Source of the DNA: Streptomyces longisporoflavus
GTDB taxonomy: Bacteria; Actinomycetota; Actinomycetes; Streptomycetales; Streptomycetaceae
Assembly: GCF_014649775.1 (NCBI RefSeq)
Contig: NZ_BMTR01000005.1
Span: forward strand, 62,001 to 126,000
Length of the DNA: 64,000 nt
Direction of reading: 5' to 3'
Positions 39,493 to 47,601 of the stretch are shown here, in pieces. Position numbers and translations under genes: made by a program. Numbering within the stretch: position 1 is the first letter of the stretch; each line of letters starts with the position of its first letter. Under the pieces are notes generated by a model, which was not told the origin of the DNA, did not search any database, and saw only the letters and a program-made list of their open reading frames with translations.

Positions 39493-40527
39493 TCACATCG
39501 TGCTGGGTTGCAGGGTGGTTGGGGACGTATCGCCATTCGGACCGTTCGGCTCCGCCGCGCTGCCCGGGCCGTTCGTCCCTTGTGTCCCGCTGTCGGACCG
39601 TCGTCCCCGCAGCACCAGGACGCCTCCCGCGATCGCGAGCAGCCCACCCAGCACGGCCGCTCCCACGGGCAGCGTCACGCCGATCAGCTCCAGCCGGCTG
39701 CTGTCGTCGTCGGCGAGCTTGACCTGCGCCTTCTGCGTCTTCGTCGTGAACGCGATGCGCTTGCTGTCGAGCAGCACCGTCTCGTCCTTGTCCGAGCCGG
39801 GGGCGCGCAGCGTCTTGCGGGGGCCGATCGCCGCGTAGATGATCCGGCCCGTGCGCTTGTCGGCGACCAGCTCGACGCCGTGGTTGGCGTACCACTCCTC
39901 GGCCAGCACGTTGCTGCGCCGGGGCTGGCCCACCAGACGGCCCGGCACCAGACGGGTCCCGGTCTTGGCCGGCTTCACCTTGGCGGTGAAGCGGTAGCCC
40001 TCGTACCCCTGGATCTTCTTGGTGCCCCGGAAGGTCAGCGGGACGGTCGCGCCCAGGGTGTTGTCCCACCAGATGTAGGAGCGTTTCTGCACGTCGAAGG
40101 GGAACTTGAGGTAGGCCTCGCCCTCGAAGTACGGCTTCTCGTCGCAGCAGTGCACCGGTCTGTTGGTCTTGCGGTCGGTGACCCAGCGCTCCGTCGTGAA
40201 CTGGAGCGAGTCGTGCGGGTCGGCGGCCGGAAGCGACGAGTCCGGATCGACGGACGTGACCACGTCCCAGACCGCGTGCTCGTCGTTGCTGTCGTCCACG
40301 TCGCCGCGCACCTGACGCGTGATCGTGAGGTTCTTGTCGTGCACGGTCTTGATCTTGTCGGTGTCGAAATAGCTGCCCGTGCCCTTGAAGACGGTGGTGG
40401 TGTCGATGTCGACGGGCGTGCGTTTGGCTCGTGGCTCGACGTACCACGCGAGCATCGGGGCCAGGACGAGCAGAAAAACGCCCAGACCGAGGAGAATCAG
40501 CGAGAGGGGTGAAGCTGTGCGGCGCAT
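39493..40527 (-). CDS. DUF3068 (PorA-family) membrane-anchored protein
   Basis: A 344-aa protein with an N-terminal membrane helix (residues about 9-28), a long extracytoplasmic domain and a second helix near 283-303, followed by a short Pro/Gly/Asn-rich tail. KGTGSYFDTDKIKTVHDKN, WWDNTLGATVPLTFRGTKKI and EEWYANHGVELVADKRTGRI are typical DUF3068 segments. The family is found in actinobacteria and some members are called PorA-like; molecular function is unknown. AGGAG stands just before the ATG. It lies ahead of the glycosyltransferase operon and may belong to the same envelope pathway. Confidence 0.85.
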   Translation of the reverse strand: MRRTASPLSLILLGLGVFLLVLAPMLAWYVEPRAKRTPVDIDTTTVFKGTGSYFDTDKIKTVHDKNLTITRQVRGDVDDSNDEHAVWDVVTSVDPDSSLPAADPHDSLQFTTERWVTDRKTNRPVHCCDEKPYFEGEAYLKFPFDVQKRSYIWWDNTLGATVPLTFRGTKKIQGYEGYRFTAKVKPAKTGTRLVPGRLVGQPRRSNVLAEEWYANHGVELVADKRTGRIIYAAIGPRKTLRAPGSDKDETVLLDSKRIAFTTKTQKAQVKLADDDSSRLELIGVTLPVGAAVLGGLLAIAGGVLVLRGRRSDSGTQGTNGPGSAAEPNGPNGDTSPTTLQPSTM

Positions 40528-40579
40528 CCGGCACTCCTGGGGGCGGGTGAGAAGTGTTACCGAGCCGTATGGGGCCGGA

Positions 40580-40609
40580 ACGCTAGGCGGACCCTTGACG
40601 AAGTGTCAA
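40580..40609 (-). promoter_or_regulatory. Strong promoter of the DUF3068 gene
   Basis: On the minus strand TTGACA (40609-40604) and TAGCGT (40585-40580) are spaced by 18 bp, an excellent match to the housekeeping consensus. The predicted leader is about 46 nt. The -35 box forms one arm of a TTGAC-N5-GTCAA inverted repeat (40595-40609), which could bind a regulator. Confidence 0.65.
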
Positions 40610-40729
40610 TGCCGTGATGAGACTGTGCACTTGCCGGACGGGGCCGGTAAGGGACTGTGCGCCTGACGTCAACTGACATCCGCACGACCAGGGTGGGGAC
40701 GACCTCCAGCAGAGAGGCTGACCCTAGAC

Positions 40730-40882
40730 ATGCACCGATTGCTAGCCGCCGGTCTGACCGTCGTGGCCGCCGCGGCACTCGCCGTGGGCGCCGCGTTCGG
40801 CATCGTCGCTCTCCTGGGCGCGACACCGGACCAGCCCAACACGCCACTCGTGCACTACGAGACTCCCCCTCGGGGACAGTGA
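40730..40882 (+). CDS. Small 50-aa single-pass membrane protein
   Basis: The product starts MHRLLAAGLTVVAAAALAVG, has one long hydrophobic helix to about residue 30, and ends TPLVHYETPPRGQ. From memory this pattern with TPDQPNTPLVHYE occurs widely in Streptomyces as an uncharacterised small membrane protein. The stop directly abuts the GTG of the PucR-type regulator gene, so the two are probably co-translated. Function unknown. Confidence 0.7.
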   Translation: MHRLLAAGLTVVAAAALAVGAAFGIVALLGATPDQPNTPLVHYETPPRGQ

Positions 40883-42211
40883 GTGGCCGTGCCCGTGACC
40901 GAGAGCCAGGGTTCCCTGTCCGTCCGCTCGGCCTGGCGCGACGTACCGCCCGTGCTCGTCAGGCGGTTCGCGGCGCTCGCCCTGGACGAAGTGCCCGCCC
41001 TGGCCCAGGACATACTGCGGGAGATCCGCGCCGAGTACCCCGGCCTGCCCGTCGTCCTCGACGACTCGGGCGAGCCCATGGCGCTCATCGGCATACGCCG
41101 TGCCCTGGAGGGGTTCGTCCAGCAGATCGCGTCCGCCGAGGGGCGCCCCCGCTATCCGCTGGAGGTCTTCCAGGAGTTCGGCAGGGGCGAGGGCCTGCAC
41201 GGCCGCAGTCTCGACTCGCTCCAGGCGATCTACCGGCTCGGCGTACGGCTCGCCTGGCGCCGCCTCGCGGAGATCGGCCAGCAGATCGAGATCCCGCCGC
41301 CTGCCATGTACGAACTCGCCGAGTCGGGCTTCGAGTATCTGGACGGCCTGGTCGACCAGTCCGTCCGCGGGTACGCCGAGGCCGCGGCCCGGCAGGAGGG
41401 CGAACGGCTGCGCCTGCAACGCAAGTTGATGGAGCTCCTGCTCTCCGAGCGGCGCGGCGAATCCGGGGCCGGATCGTCGGCCGATCCCGGTTCCGGTCCT
41501 GGTTTCGGTTCCGGCTCCGGTTCGCACTCCGGGCAGCGGCAGCCCGGCGCCCGCAGCGCGCTCGACGAACGGGCCGCCCGCGTCGGCTGGCAGCTGCCCG
41601 AGCGCGTCGCCGTCGGCGTACTGCTTCGCCCGGCGAGGGACGCCGTGGCGCCCGCCGTGGGCCAGGGCGTGCTGCTCGACATGGAGGCCGAACAACCCCG
41701 CCTCGTCGTCCCCGACCCCGAAGCGGCGGGCCGCCCCGAGCTCCTGCGGCGCGCCATGACGGGCTGGTCCGGCGCCATCGGCCCGCCCGTACCGCTCGCC
41801 GACGCCGCGAAGTCACTGCGCTGGGCGGAGGCCGCGGTCCGTCTGATGGAACGCGGACTGCTGCCCTCCGGCGAGGTCCTGCACTGCACCGAGCACACCG
41901 AGGCCCTGGTCCTGCTCCAGCCCGAGGAGCTCATCGAGGACCTGGCCCGCCGCTGCCTCGCCCCGCTCGCGCACTGCGGCCCCGCGCACGGCCGCCGCCT
42001 CGCCGAGACGCTGCTCGCCTGGCTGGAGACGCGGGGCGGCGCACCGGAGGTCGCGGCGCGCCTCGGCGTGCATCCGCAGACGGTGCGCTACCGCCTGCGG
42101 CAGATCAGGGAGCTGTGGGGCGACGAGGTCGACGATCCCGACCGCCGCTTCGAGCTGGAACTGGTGCTCAGGGCGCGCAGGTTGCGGGGCGAGCTCGGCC
42201 GGGTGGGCTGA
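40883..42211 (+). CDS. PucR/CdaR-type transcriptional regulator
   Basis: A 442-aa regulator. The C-terminus has the PucR-type helix-turn-helix (GGAPEVAARLGVHPQTVRYR, then LRQIRELWGD). The N-terminal 200 residues are a helical RsbR-like sensor region (RRFAALALDEVPALAQDILR). A flexible Gly/Ser linker (SGAGSSADPGSGPGFGSGSG) lies near 195-215, followed by a GGDEF-like middle domain. The effector ligand is unknown. It is not the fatty-acid regulator FasR, which lies beyond fabD outside this window. GTG start directly follows the small membrane gene's stop. Confidence 0.83.
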   Translation: MAVPVTESQGSLSVRSAWRDVPPVLVRRFAALALDEVPALAQDILREIRAEYPGLPVVLDDSGEPMALIGIRRALEGFVQQIASAEGRPRYPLEVFQEFGRGEGLHGRSLDSLQAIYRLGVRLAWRRLAEIGQQIEIPPPAMYELAESGFEYLDGLVDQSVRGYAEAAARQEGERLRLQRKLMELLLSERRGESGAGSSADPGSGPGFGSGSGSHSGQRQPGARSALDERAARVGWQLPERVAVGVLLRPARDAVAPAVGQGVLLDMEAEQPRLVVPDPEAAGRPELLRRAMTGWSGAIGPPVPLADAAKSLRWAEAAVRLMERGLLPSGEVLHCTEHTEALVLLQPEELIEDLARRCLAPLAHCGPAHGRRLAETLLAWLETRGGAPEVAARLGVHPQTVRYRLRQIRELWGDEVDDPDRRFELELVLRARRLRGELGRVG

Positions 42212-42226
42212 GCGGGGGTGTGCGGG

Positions 42227-42232
42227 TAGCCT
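42227..42232 (+). promoter_or_regulatory. -10 box for a leaderless SMP-30 transcript
   Basis: TAGCCT ends six bases before the ATG at 42239 and no ribosome site is visible. No good -35 box is seen at the expected distance. Confidence 0.45.
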
Positions 42233-42238
42233 GCGGCA

Positions 42239-43087
42239 ATGGACATAGCGGTACGCGCGCAGGCAGCACTCGGCGAGGGCCCCACCTGGGATCATGCCGC
42301 CCAGCGGCTGATCTGGGTCGACATTCTCAGCTCCCGCGTGCACACGTACGACCCGTCGAACGGACGCCGCTCGGTCATGGCCACCGAGCAGCACGTCGGC
42401 GCCGCGAAGCCGCGCGCGGGCGGCGGTCTCGTGGTCAACCTCCGGGACGGCGTCGCGCTCTACGACTCCATGGCCGACGGCGGCGCGTTCCGCTGGCTGC
42501 ACCACGAACCCGTGCCGGGCCGCCGGGGCAACGACGCGGCGGTCGCCCCCGACGGCTCGCTCTGGGCGGGCACGATGCGCTACGACGAGGCGACGGGCGG
42601 CGGCAACCTCATCAGGCTGACCGGCGACGGCACCGTGACCGAGGTCCTCGACGACGTGTCCGTCAGCAACGGCACGGGGTGGAGCCCGGACGGCCGCCTG
42701 ATGTACTACATCGACACCCTGACCCGGCGCATCGACGTACTGGACCTGGGCGAGGACCAACTCCCCACCGCGCGACGGACCTTGGTGGCGATCGAGCCCG
42801 AGGCCGGATACCCGGACGGGCTCGCCGTCGACGCCGACGGCTGCGTCTGGGTCGCCCTGTGGGACGGAGCGGCCGTGCGCCGTTACACCCCCTCCGGCGC
42901 CCTGGACCGGGTGATCAAACTCCCGGTGGCCCGCCCGACCGCGTGCGCGTTCGGCGGCGCGGGTCTGCGCGACCTCTACATCACGTCCGCCTGTACGGGA
43001 CTTGAGGCGCCGCACCCCTTGTCCGGATCCGTGCTGGTCGTGCCGGACGCCGGGCAGGGCCTGGAGCAGCCGCCGTTCGCCGGTTAG
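42239..43087 (+). CDS. SMP-30/gluconolactonase-family protein
   Basis: A 282-aa six-bladed beta-propeller. Metal ligands of the family are visible: Glu in LGEGPTWDH (about residue 13), Asn in GRRGNDAAVAPDGSLW, Asn in VSNGTGWSPDGRLMYYID, and Asp in YPDGLAVDADGCVWV. Members hydrolyse sugar lactones such as gluconolactone or L-arabinonolactone, or act as regucalcin homologues. The precise lactone is unknown and no sugar dehydrogenase is adjacent. It is transcribed in the same direction as the PucR gene, which is a candidate regulator. Confidence 0.87.
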   Translation: MDIAVRAQAALGEGPTWDHAAQRLIWVDILSSRVHTYDPSNGRRSVMATEQHVGAAKPRAGGGLVVNLRDGVALYDSMADGGAFRWLHHEPVPGRRGNDAAVAPDGSLWAGTMRYDEATGGGNLIRLTGDGTVTEVLDDVSVSNGTGWSPDGRLMYYIDTLTRRIDVLDLGEDQLPTARRTLVAIEPEAGYPDGLAVDADGCVWVALWDGAAVRRYTPSGALDRVIKLPVARPTACAFGGAGLRDLYITSACTGLEAPHPLSGSVLVVPDAGQGLEQPPFAG

Positions 43088-43176
43088 GACGGCCACGTCC
43101 CGGGACCCACGAGGGCCGGGGCTCCCGCGGCCGGCGCGGAAGAGGCGGTTTGCCCCATAGCGGAAGCGGACTCCCT

Positions 43177-43193
43177 CGGAATATTCGATTCCG
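43177..43193. promoter_or_regulatory. Inverted repeat upstream of the zinc-ribbon gene
   Basis: CGGAAT-N5-ATTCCG lies 48 bp before a TAGCCT -10-like box (43241-43246), which in turn ends nine bases before the ATG at 43256. Candidate dimer-binding site. Confidence 0.35.
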
Positions 43194-43255
43194 CACACAA
43201 CCTTCACGGCAGCGGCTTCCTCTGTTACCCGCGGCTCACTTAGCCTCCATGCCTC

Positions 43256-43978
43256 ATGGACTACTGCCACCCGTGCCACCGGCACCTCAACGGCGCCCTG
43301 GCCTGCCCGGGGTGCGGAACCCCGGCCGATGCCTGCCGTGAGTACGCGGAGGCGGTCACCGCGCAGAGCGAACCGGACGGTTCCGGGCGCGCGTCCGACG
43401 GCGAGACCCCGCGCGGCAGGGGCCGCCGCCGGGAGCGGGAGCGGGGGCGTCGGGAGCGCGGTCGCCGGGCGCACCGGCGCAGACGCCGCAAGGTCCTGCT
43501 GATCACCGCCGGGCTCGCGCTCGCGGCCGGCGGTCTGAGTCTGGCCGAGCTTGGCATCGAGGGCCCTTCGGAGGAACCTGCGGCGGCGTCGTCCCCGGAC
43601 GGCGGAACGGGCAAGTCCGCGTCACGGACCCCGGACGACCCCGAGAGCGGTACGGCGGCGGAGGCCGAGTCCGCAGCGGACACATCGGCCGGCCCCTCGG
43701 CATCCGCATCGGCGTCCGAGTCCGCGAAGGACAAGAAGTCCAGGGAGTCCAGGGAGTCGAAGAAGGCCGAGGACGGCGAGAAGCCGGACGAAGCCGGGAC
43801 GGACCCGGACCCTGATTCTTCCGCTCCGGTCACGACCTCCGCACCAGGCACCCCCGGCTCGCCGGACACCCCCGGAACCACCCGCCCCACACCCCCGCCG
43901 ACCACGCAGCAGCCGGACCCGACACCCGAGCCGGAGCCTTCCGAGACGTGCGACCGCTTCCTGTGGTGGTGCACGTAG
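43256..43978 (+). CDS. Zinc-ribbon membrane-anchored protein with acidic/Pro-rich tail
   Basis: A 240-aa protein. C4-x2-C7 and C17-x2-C20 (YCHPCHRHLNGALACPGCGT) form an N-terminal zinc ribbon. A strongly basic stretch follows (RGRRRERERGRRERGRRAHR), then one membrane helix (about 79-100). The C-terminal 140 residues are low-complexity Ser/Ala/Glu and then Pro/Thr, ending with two Cys in CDRFLWWC. The arrangement suggests a cytoplasmic zinc ribbon and an exported stalk. Function is not known, although similar proteins are common in Streptomyces. No ribosome site is evident, so the transcript may be nearly leaderless. Confidence 0.75.
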   Translation: MDYCHPCHRHLNGALACPGCGTPADACREYAEAVTAQSEPDGSGRASDGETPRGRGRRRERERGRRERGRRAHRRRRRKVLLITAGLALAAGGLSLAELGIEGPSEEPAAASSPDGGTGKSASRTPDDPESGTAAEAESAADTSAGPSASASASESAKDKKSRESRESKKAEDGEKPDEAGTDPDPDSSAPVTTSAPGTPGSPDTPGTTRPTPPPTTQQPDPTPEPEPSETCDRFLWWCT

Positions 43979-44002
43979 GCGATCGGCCCCGGGGCGGGAG
44001 GG

Positions 44003-44461
44003 TCAGGCCCCGCCCTCGCCGTTCTCGCCGACCATCCTGCGCAGCAGCGCGCGCAGCGAGAGCCGCTCCTCGCGGGAGAGCTCGGCCAGCGGCTCGCGCG
44101 CGAAGTCGAGCGACTCGCGCAGGCTGCGGGCGACCGTCCGGCCCTCCTCCGTCGGCGCGGCCAGCTTCACGCGGCGGTCGGCGGGGTCGGGCCGCCGCTC
44201 GACGAGTCCGCGCACCTCGAGCCGGTCGATGATCCCCGTGATGTTCGACGGCTCGCACTTCAGCTTCTTGGCTATGCGACGCATGGGCAGGGGCTCCAGG
44301 GAGAGCAGCCCGAGGACGCGCGCCTGCGCCCCGGTGAGGGCGTGCTTGCCCGCCGCGGCGTCGTACTCCTCGTGGTAGCGCGCGACGACCGTGCCGATGA
44401 GCTCGACGACTTCGAGCGTCAGGGGGTCGGTGCGCGGGGAACGGGAGCTGGTGGTGGCCAT
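44003..44461 (-). CDS. MarR-family transcriptional regulator
   Basis: A 152-aa winged-helix regulator: LTGAQARVLGLLSLEPLPMR, then KLKCEPSNITGIIDRLEVRG (recognition helix) and the wing RPDPADRRVKLAAPTEEG. It is divergent from an MDR-type oxidoreductase that it probably represses. It lacks the N-terminal redox cysteine of OhrR, so it is not an obvious peroxide sensor, although an Ohr/OsmC gene lies 1.3 kb away. A long inverted repeat in the intergenic region is its likely operator. Confidence 0.88.
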   Translation of the reverse strand: MATTSSRSPRTDPLTLEVVELIGTVVARYHEEYDAAAGKHALTGAQARVLGLLSLEPLPMRRIAKKLKCEPSNITGIIDRLEVRGLVERRPDPADRRVKLAAPTEEGRTVARSLRESLDFAREPLAELSREERLSLRALLRRMVGENGEGGA

Positions 44462-44483
44462 GTACTCCAGATTACCCCGTTGC

Positions 44484-44521
44484 TTGACATCATGAAATAT
44501 CTAGGAGCATGGTTGTTTCAT
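44484..44521 (+). promoter_or_regulatory. Promoter and inverted repeat between marR and the oxidoreductase gene
   Basis: TTGACA (44484-44489) is followed after 18 bp by CATGGT. ATGAAA (44492-44497) and TTTCAT (44516-44521) are inverted repeats that bracket the promoter spacer. This is the only AT-rich patch in the neighbourhood and is a credible MarR operator. Confidence 0.5.
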
Positions 44522-44588
44522 AACCTGAAGCATTTCCGCTACGCCAGCCTGCCGGCGACGGCAGCCTGAGCAGGAGGAGGACGCCCGC

Positions 44589-45635
44589 ATGTCCGTCACC
44601 CCCGAGGCCTCCGGGTCCGCGCAGCTCCCCGACGTCAGCCGCGAATGGCACCTCGTGCGCCGCCCGCACGGCTGGCCGGTGCCGGAGGACTTCGCGCTGC
44701 GCGAGGCCCCTGTCTCCGCCCCGGCCGACGGCCAGATCCTGGTCCGCAACCTGCACTTCTCCGTGGACCCGTACATGCGCGGCCGGATGAACGACGTGAA
44801 GTCGTACACCCCGCCGTTCAAGCTGGACGAGCCCATGCAGGGCGGCGCGGTCGGCGAGGTCGTCGCGTCGAACGCCGAGGGCTACGAGGTGGGCGACAAC
44901 GTCCTGCACTTCGCCGGCTGGCGCGAGTACGCGACCGTCCCCGCCAAGCACGCCACCAAGGTGGACGCGCAGGTCGCGCCCCTCTCGGCGTACCTCGGCG
45001 TGCTCGGCATGACGGGCCTGACCGCGTACGCGGGCCTCTTCGAGGTCGCCTCCTTCAAGGAGGGCGACGCGGTCTTCGTCTCCGGTGCCGCGGGCGCCGT
45101 CGGCTCCCAGGTCGGCCAGATGGCCAAGCTCAAGGGCGCCTCGCGCGTCATCGGCTCGGCGGGCTCGGACGAGAAGGTCAAGAAGCTCGTGGAGGAGTAC
45201 GGCTTCGACGCCGCGTTCAACTACAAGGAGTCGAAGCCGGTCGTGGAGCAGCTGAAGGAAGCGGCCCCCGACGGCATCGACGTCTACTTCGACAACGTCG
45301 GCGGCGAGCACCTCGAAGCGGCCATCAGCCGCATGAACGTGCACGGCCGCGCCACGATCTGCGGCATGATCGCGGGCTACAACGACACCGAGCCGACGCC
45401 GGGCCCGCGCAACATGGCCATGATCATCGGCAAGCGCCTGCGCCTCCAGGGCGTGCTCGTCGGGGACCACGAGGACCTGCAGTCGCAGTTCGTCTCGGAG
45501 GTCTCCGAGTGGATCCGCTCCGGCGAGCTCAAGTACGACGAGACGTTCGTCGAGGGCGTCGAGAACGGCGTGGACGCGTTCCTCGGCATGCTGCGCGGCG
45601 AGAACACCGGAAAGATGATCGTTTCCCTGGCCTGA
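44589..45635 (+). CDS. NADPH-dependent MDR-family oxidoreductase (CurA-like)
   Basis: A 348-aa zinc-independent medium-chain reductase. LRNLHFSVDPYMRGRMND type N-terminus (here VRNLHFSVDPYMRGRM), VGEVVASNAEGYEVGD, VSGAAGAVGSQVGQMAKLKG (NADPH-binding loop AxxGxxG), and VDVYFDNVGGEH type segment (IDVYFDNVGGEHLEAAI) are characteristic of leukotriene B4 12-hydroxydehydrogenase/CurA enzymes. These reduce alkenals, alkenones or quinones. Zinc ligands are absent. GAGGAGG lies just before the ATG. It is controlled in all likelihood by the divergent MarR protein. Confidence 0.9.
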   Translation: MSVTPEASGSAQLPDVSREWHLVRRPHGWPVPEDFALREAPVSAPADGQILVRNLHFSVDPYMRGRMNDVKSYTPPFKLDEPMQGGAVGEVVASNAEGYEVGDNVLHFAGWREYATVPAKHATKVDAQVAPLSAYLGVLGMTGLTAYAGLFEVASFKEGDAVFVSGAAGAVGSQVGQMAKLKGASRVIGSAGSDEKVKKLVEEYGFDAAFNYKESKPVVEQLKEAAPDGIDVYFDNVGGEHLEAAISRMNVHGRATICGMIAGYNDTEPTPGPRNMAMIIGKRLRLQGVLVGDHEDLQSQFVSEVSEWIRSGELKYDETFVEGVENGVDAFLGMLRGENTGKMIVSLA

Positions 45636-45752
45636 GACCCGGGCACCCGAGGGGCACCACCGGAAGCGCTATTCCGGCATCCGATAAAGTGATTCCACAT
45701 TGTCGCGACTGTGGGCGCGCATCGCGGAACATCACAGGAGGAACCGGCACTT

Positions 45753-46181
45753 ATGTCCATCCAGCAGATCGACGTCAAGTACACCGCCGTCGCCACCGCC
45801 GAGAACGGCCGTGACGGCCGCGTCGCCACCGACGACGGCAAGCTCGACGTCGTCGTGAACCCGCCGAAGGAGATGGGCGGCAGCGGCGCCGGCACCAACC
45901 CCGAGCAGCTCTTCGCGGCCGGCTACAGCGCCTGCTTCCAGGGCGCGCTCGGCGTCGTCGCCCGCAAGGAGAACGCCGACATCTCCGGCTCGACCGTGAC
46001 CGCCAAGGTCGGCATCGGCTCGACCGAGGCCGGCGGCTTCGGCCTTGAGGTGGCGATCGTCGCCTCCATCCCGAACGTGGACGCGGCCACCGCGCAGTCC
46101 CTGATCGAGAAGGCGCACCAGGTGTGCCCGTACTCGAACGCCACGCGCGGCAACATCAAGGTGGAGCTCGCGGTCGCCTGA
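45753..46181 (+). CDS. ohr: Organic hydroperoxide resistance protein, Ohr/OsmC family
   Basis: A 142-aa thiol peroxidase. Both catalytic cysteines are present: Cys61 (AAGYSACFQGAL) and Cys125 (KAHQVCPYSNATRGN). The Arg near the active site (GRDGRVATDDGKLD) is also present. Ohr reduces organic hydroperoxides with lipoyl or dihydrolipoamide reductants. AGGAGG precedes the ATG at 45753 by 11 nt; an upstream in-frame ATG at 45711 has no ribosome site. It ends in a strong hairpin. The regulator OhrR is not visible next to it. Confidence 0.92.
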   Translation: MSIQQIDVKYTAVATAENGRDGRVATDDGKLDVVVNPPKEMGGSGAGTNPEQLFAAGYSACFQGALGVVARKENADISGSTVTAKVGIGSTEAGGFGLEVAIVASIPNVDAATAQSLIEKAHQVCPYSNATRGNIKVELAVA

Positions 46182-46204
46182 CGCGCGCTCTTGTCTGACG
46201 CCGT

Positions 46205-46244
46205 ACGCAGGGCCGCACCCCGGACAAGGGGTGCGGCCCTGCGT
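46205..46244. terminator. Bidirectional hairpin terminator
   Basis: ACGCAGGGCCGCACCCC and its exact complement form a 17-bp stem with a 6-nt loop between ohr and the convergent serine hydrolase gene. The hydrolase stop codon touches the right arm. Confidence 0.9.
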
Positions 46245-47410
46245 CATGCCGGTCTGCGGGTGACGGCCGCCGTGTGGATGGCCCGCACGAGGGGCTCGTC
46301 CTCCGGGACCGGACCGCCGGGGAAGGGGAACCGGCGCCGCGTGTACCCGTAGGCGAGCCCGCTGCGCGGATCGGTGAACGCCTGTGAGCCGCCCACGCCC
46401 TTGTGCCCGATGGACCCCGCGCCGAGGAACGGGTACCCGGCTTCGGCGGTGTTCTGGAAGCCCACCCCGTACGACTTGTGGGCCTGCAGCACCAGGTCGT
46501 ACCCGTTGGAATGGATCTGCCCGAACTCGGCCACGGTGTCCGGCTTCAGGAGCGGGTTCCGCCCGTCGAGCCCGGTGACGGCCGCCGCGTACATCGCGGC
46601 GAGGCCGCGCGCTGAGGCGACACCGCCGGCGGACGCGGGCCCTTCGGCGCGCACCCGGCGGGAGTTGGGCAGCGCCTCCAGGTCGGTGGGGTGCGCGCCG
46701 TTGCGGTTGAAGGCGATGGAGTTCAGGGTGCCGGGCTGTGGCGGCCGCGCGTCGAGGAAGGCCTGCTCCGTGACGGACGGGATCATGGGCAGGACGGGCC
46801 GGAAGCGGGGTTCGAGCGCCTCGGGAAGCCCGAGGTAGAAGTCAAGACCGAACGGGGCGCGAACCCGCTCCTCGTACACCGCTTGAAGTGTCTGCCCGGT
46901 GGCCCGGAACACGACCTCGCCGGCCAGCGCGCCGATGGACAGGGCGTGGTAGCCGAAGGCGGCGCCGGGACGCCAGTAGGGACGCTGGCCCGCCAGGCGC
47001 GCGGCGACGGCGCGATCGTCGGTGACCTCGTCCGGCGTGAACCCGGAGTCGGCGCCGACGATGCCCGCGCGGTGCGAGAGAAGCTCCCTGAGGGTGACGC
47101 CCCCCTTTCCCTCGGCGGCGAACTCCGGCCAGTAGTGCGCCACTTCGCGGTCCAGGTCCAGGGCGCCGTCCTGGACGAGGAGGGCGACGACGAGGTATGC
47201 CGCGCCCTTGGTGGAGGAGTAGACGCCGAACAGCGTGTCGGGCCCGGTGCCGGGCCCGACCCACAGGTCGACGACCTGCTGTCCCCTCACGTACGCGAAG
47301 AGCTGCGCGGCGTGGTCGGGCTTCTCCGCCGCCAGCAGCGCGGTGAACTCGTCCCGGACGGCTTCGTATCCGGCCGCGGTGGTGCCTTGCACTTTGATCT
47401 CGCGGGTCAT
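46244..47410 (-). CDS. Serine beta-lactamase-family hydrolase/esterase
   Basis: A 388-aa penicillin-binding-protein-like fold (Beta-lactamase, class C-type, family VIII esterase pattern). Ser65-x-x-Lys68 in VYSSTKGAAYL is the nucleophile motif, GYHALSIGALAGEVV occupies the Tyr-x-Asn region, and SIGHKGVGGSQAF replaces the KTG strand. There is no signal peptide, which argues for an intracellular esterase rather than antibiotic resistance. The ATG at 47410 begins MTREIKVQG. The gene converges on ohr and its stop touches a hairpin terminator. Confidence 0.87.
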   Translation of the reverse strand: MTREIKVQGTTAAGYEAVRDEFTALLAAEKPDHAAQLFAYVRGQQVVDLWVGPGTGPDTLFGVYSSTKGAAYLVVALLVQDGALDLDREVAHYWPEFAAEGKGGVTLRELLSHRAGIVGADSGFTPDEVTDDRAVAARLAGQRPYWRPGAAFGYHALSIGALAGEVVFRATGQTLQAVYEERVRAPFGLDFYLGLPEALEPRFRPVLPMIPSVTEQAFLDARPPQPGTLNSIAFNRNGAHPTDLEALPNSRRVRAEGPASAGGVASARGLAAMYAAAVTGLDGRNPLLKPDTVAEFGQIHSNGYDLVLQAHKSYGVGFQNTAEAGYPFLGAGSIGHKGVGGSQAFTDPRSGLAYGYTRRRFPFPGGPVPEDEPLVRAIHTAAVTRRPA

Positions 47411-47439
47411 GTGTTCTCGGTACCTCCCTGCGTGCTGCC

Positions 47440-47601
47440 GGCTGCGCCAGGGCGTCCTCAAACGCCGGACGGCTGAAAACTCAGCCTGTCCGGCGATTGA
47501 GGACGAACTCGGCGCAGCCGGTGATGACGGTACGTACAAGGCCCCCGCGCCGAGCGGGTTTTCGGGAAGGGGCGGGGTTGGGGAAAAGCCCCGCCGGGAT
47601 C
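47440..47601. repeat. Dispersed intergenic repeat, family 2 (large cruciform)
   Basis: Outer arms GGCTGCGCC (47440-47448) and GGCGCAGCC (47511-47519) enclose a nearly perfect inner stem, GTCCTCAAACGCCGGACGGC against its complement (47454-47504). The following GAGCGGGTTTTCGGGAAGGG and a GGCGGGG/CCCCGCC hairpin (about 47570-47590) are, from memory, part of the same element, which recurs between genes in Streptomyces. It lies between two same-strand genes and may terminate the carboxypeptidase transcript. Confidence 0.7.

Noticed and set aside
40883..42211. FasR, the fatty acid synthase regulator
   Set aside because: FasR is expected upstream of fabD beyond the right edge; this gene is 20 kb away and next to an SMP-30 gene.
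44003..44461. OhrR peroxide sensor
   Set aside because: The N-terminal reactive cysteine is missing; the sole Cys is in the recognition helix region.
46244..47410. Antibiotic-inactivating beta-lactamase
   Set aside because: No export signal and no KTG motif; the sequence fits a family VIII-like esterase.
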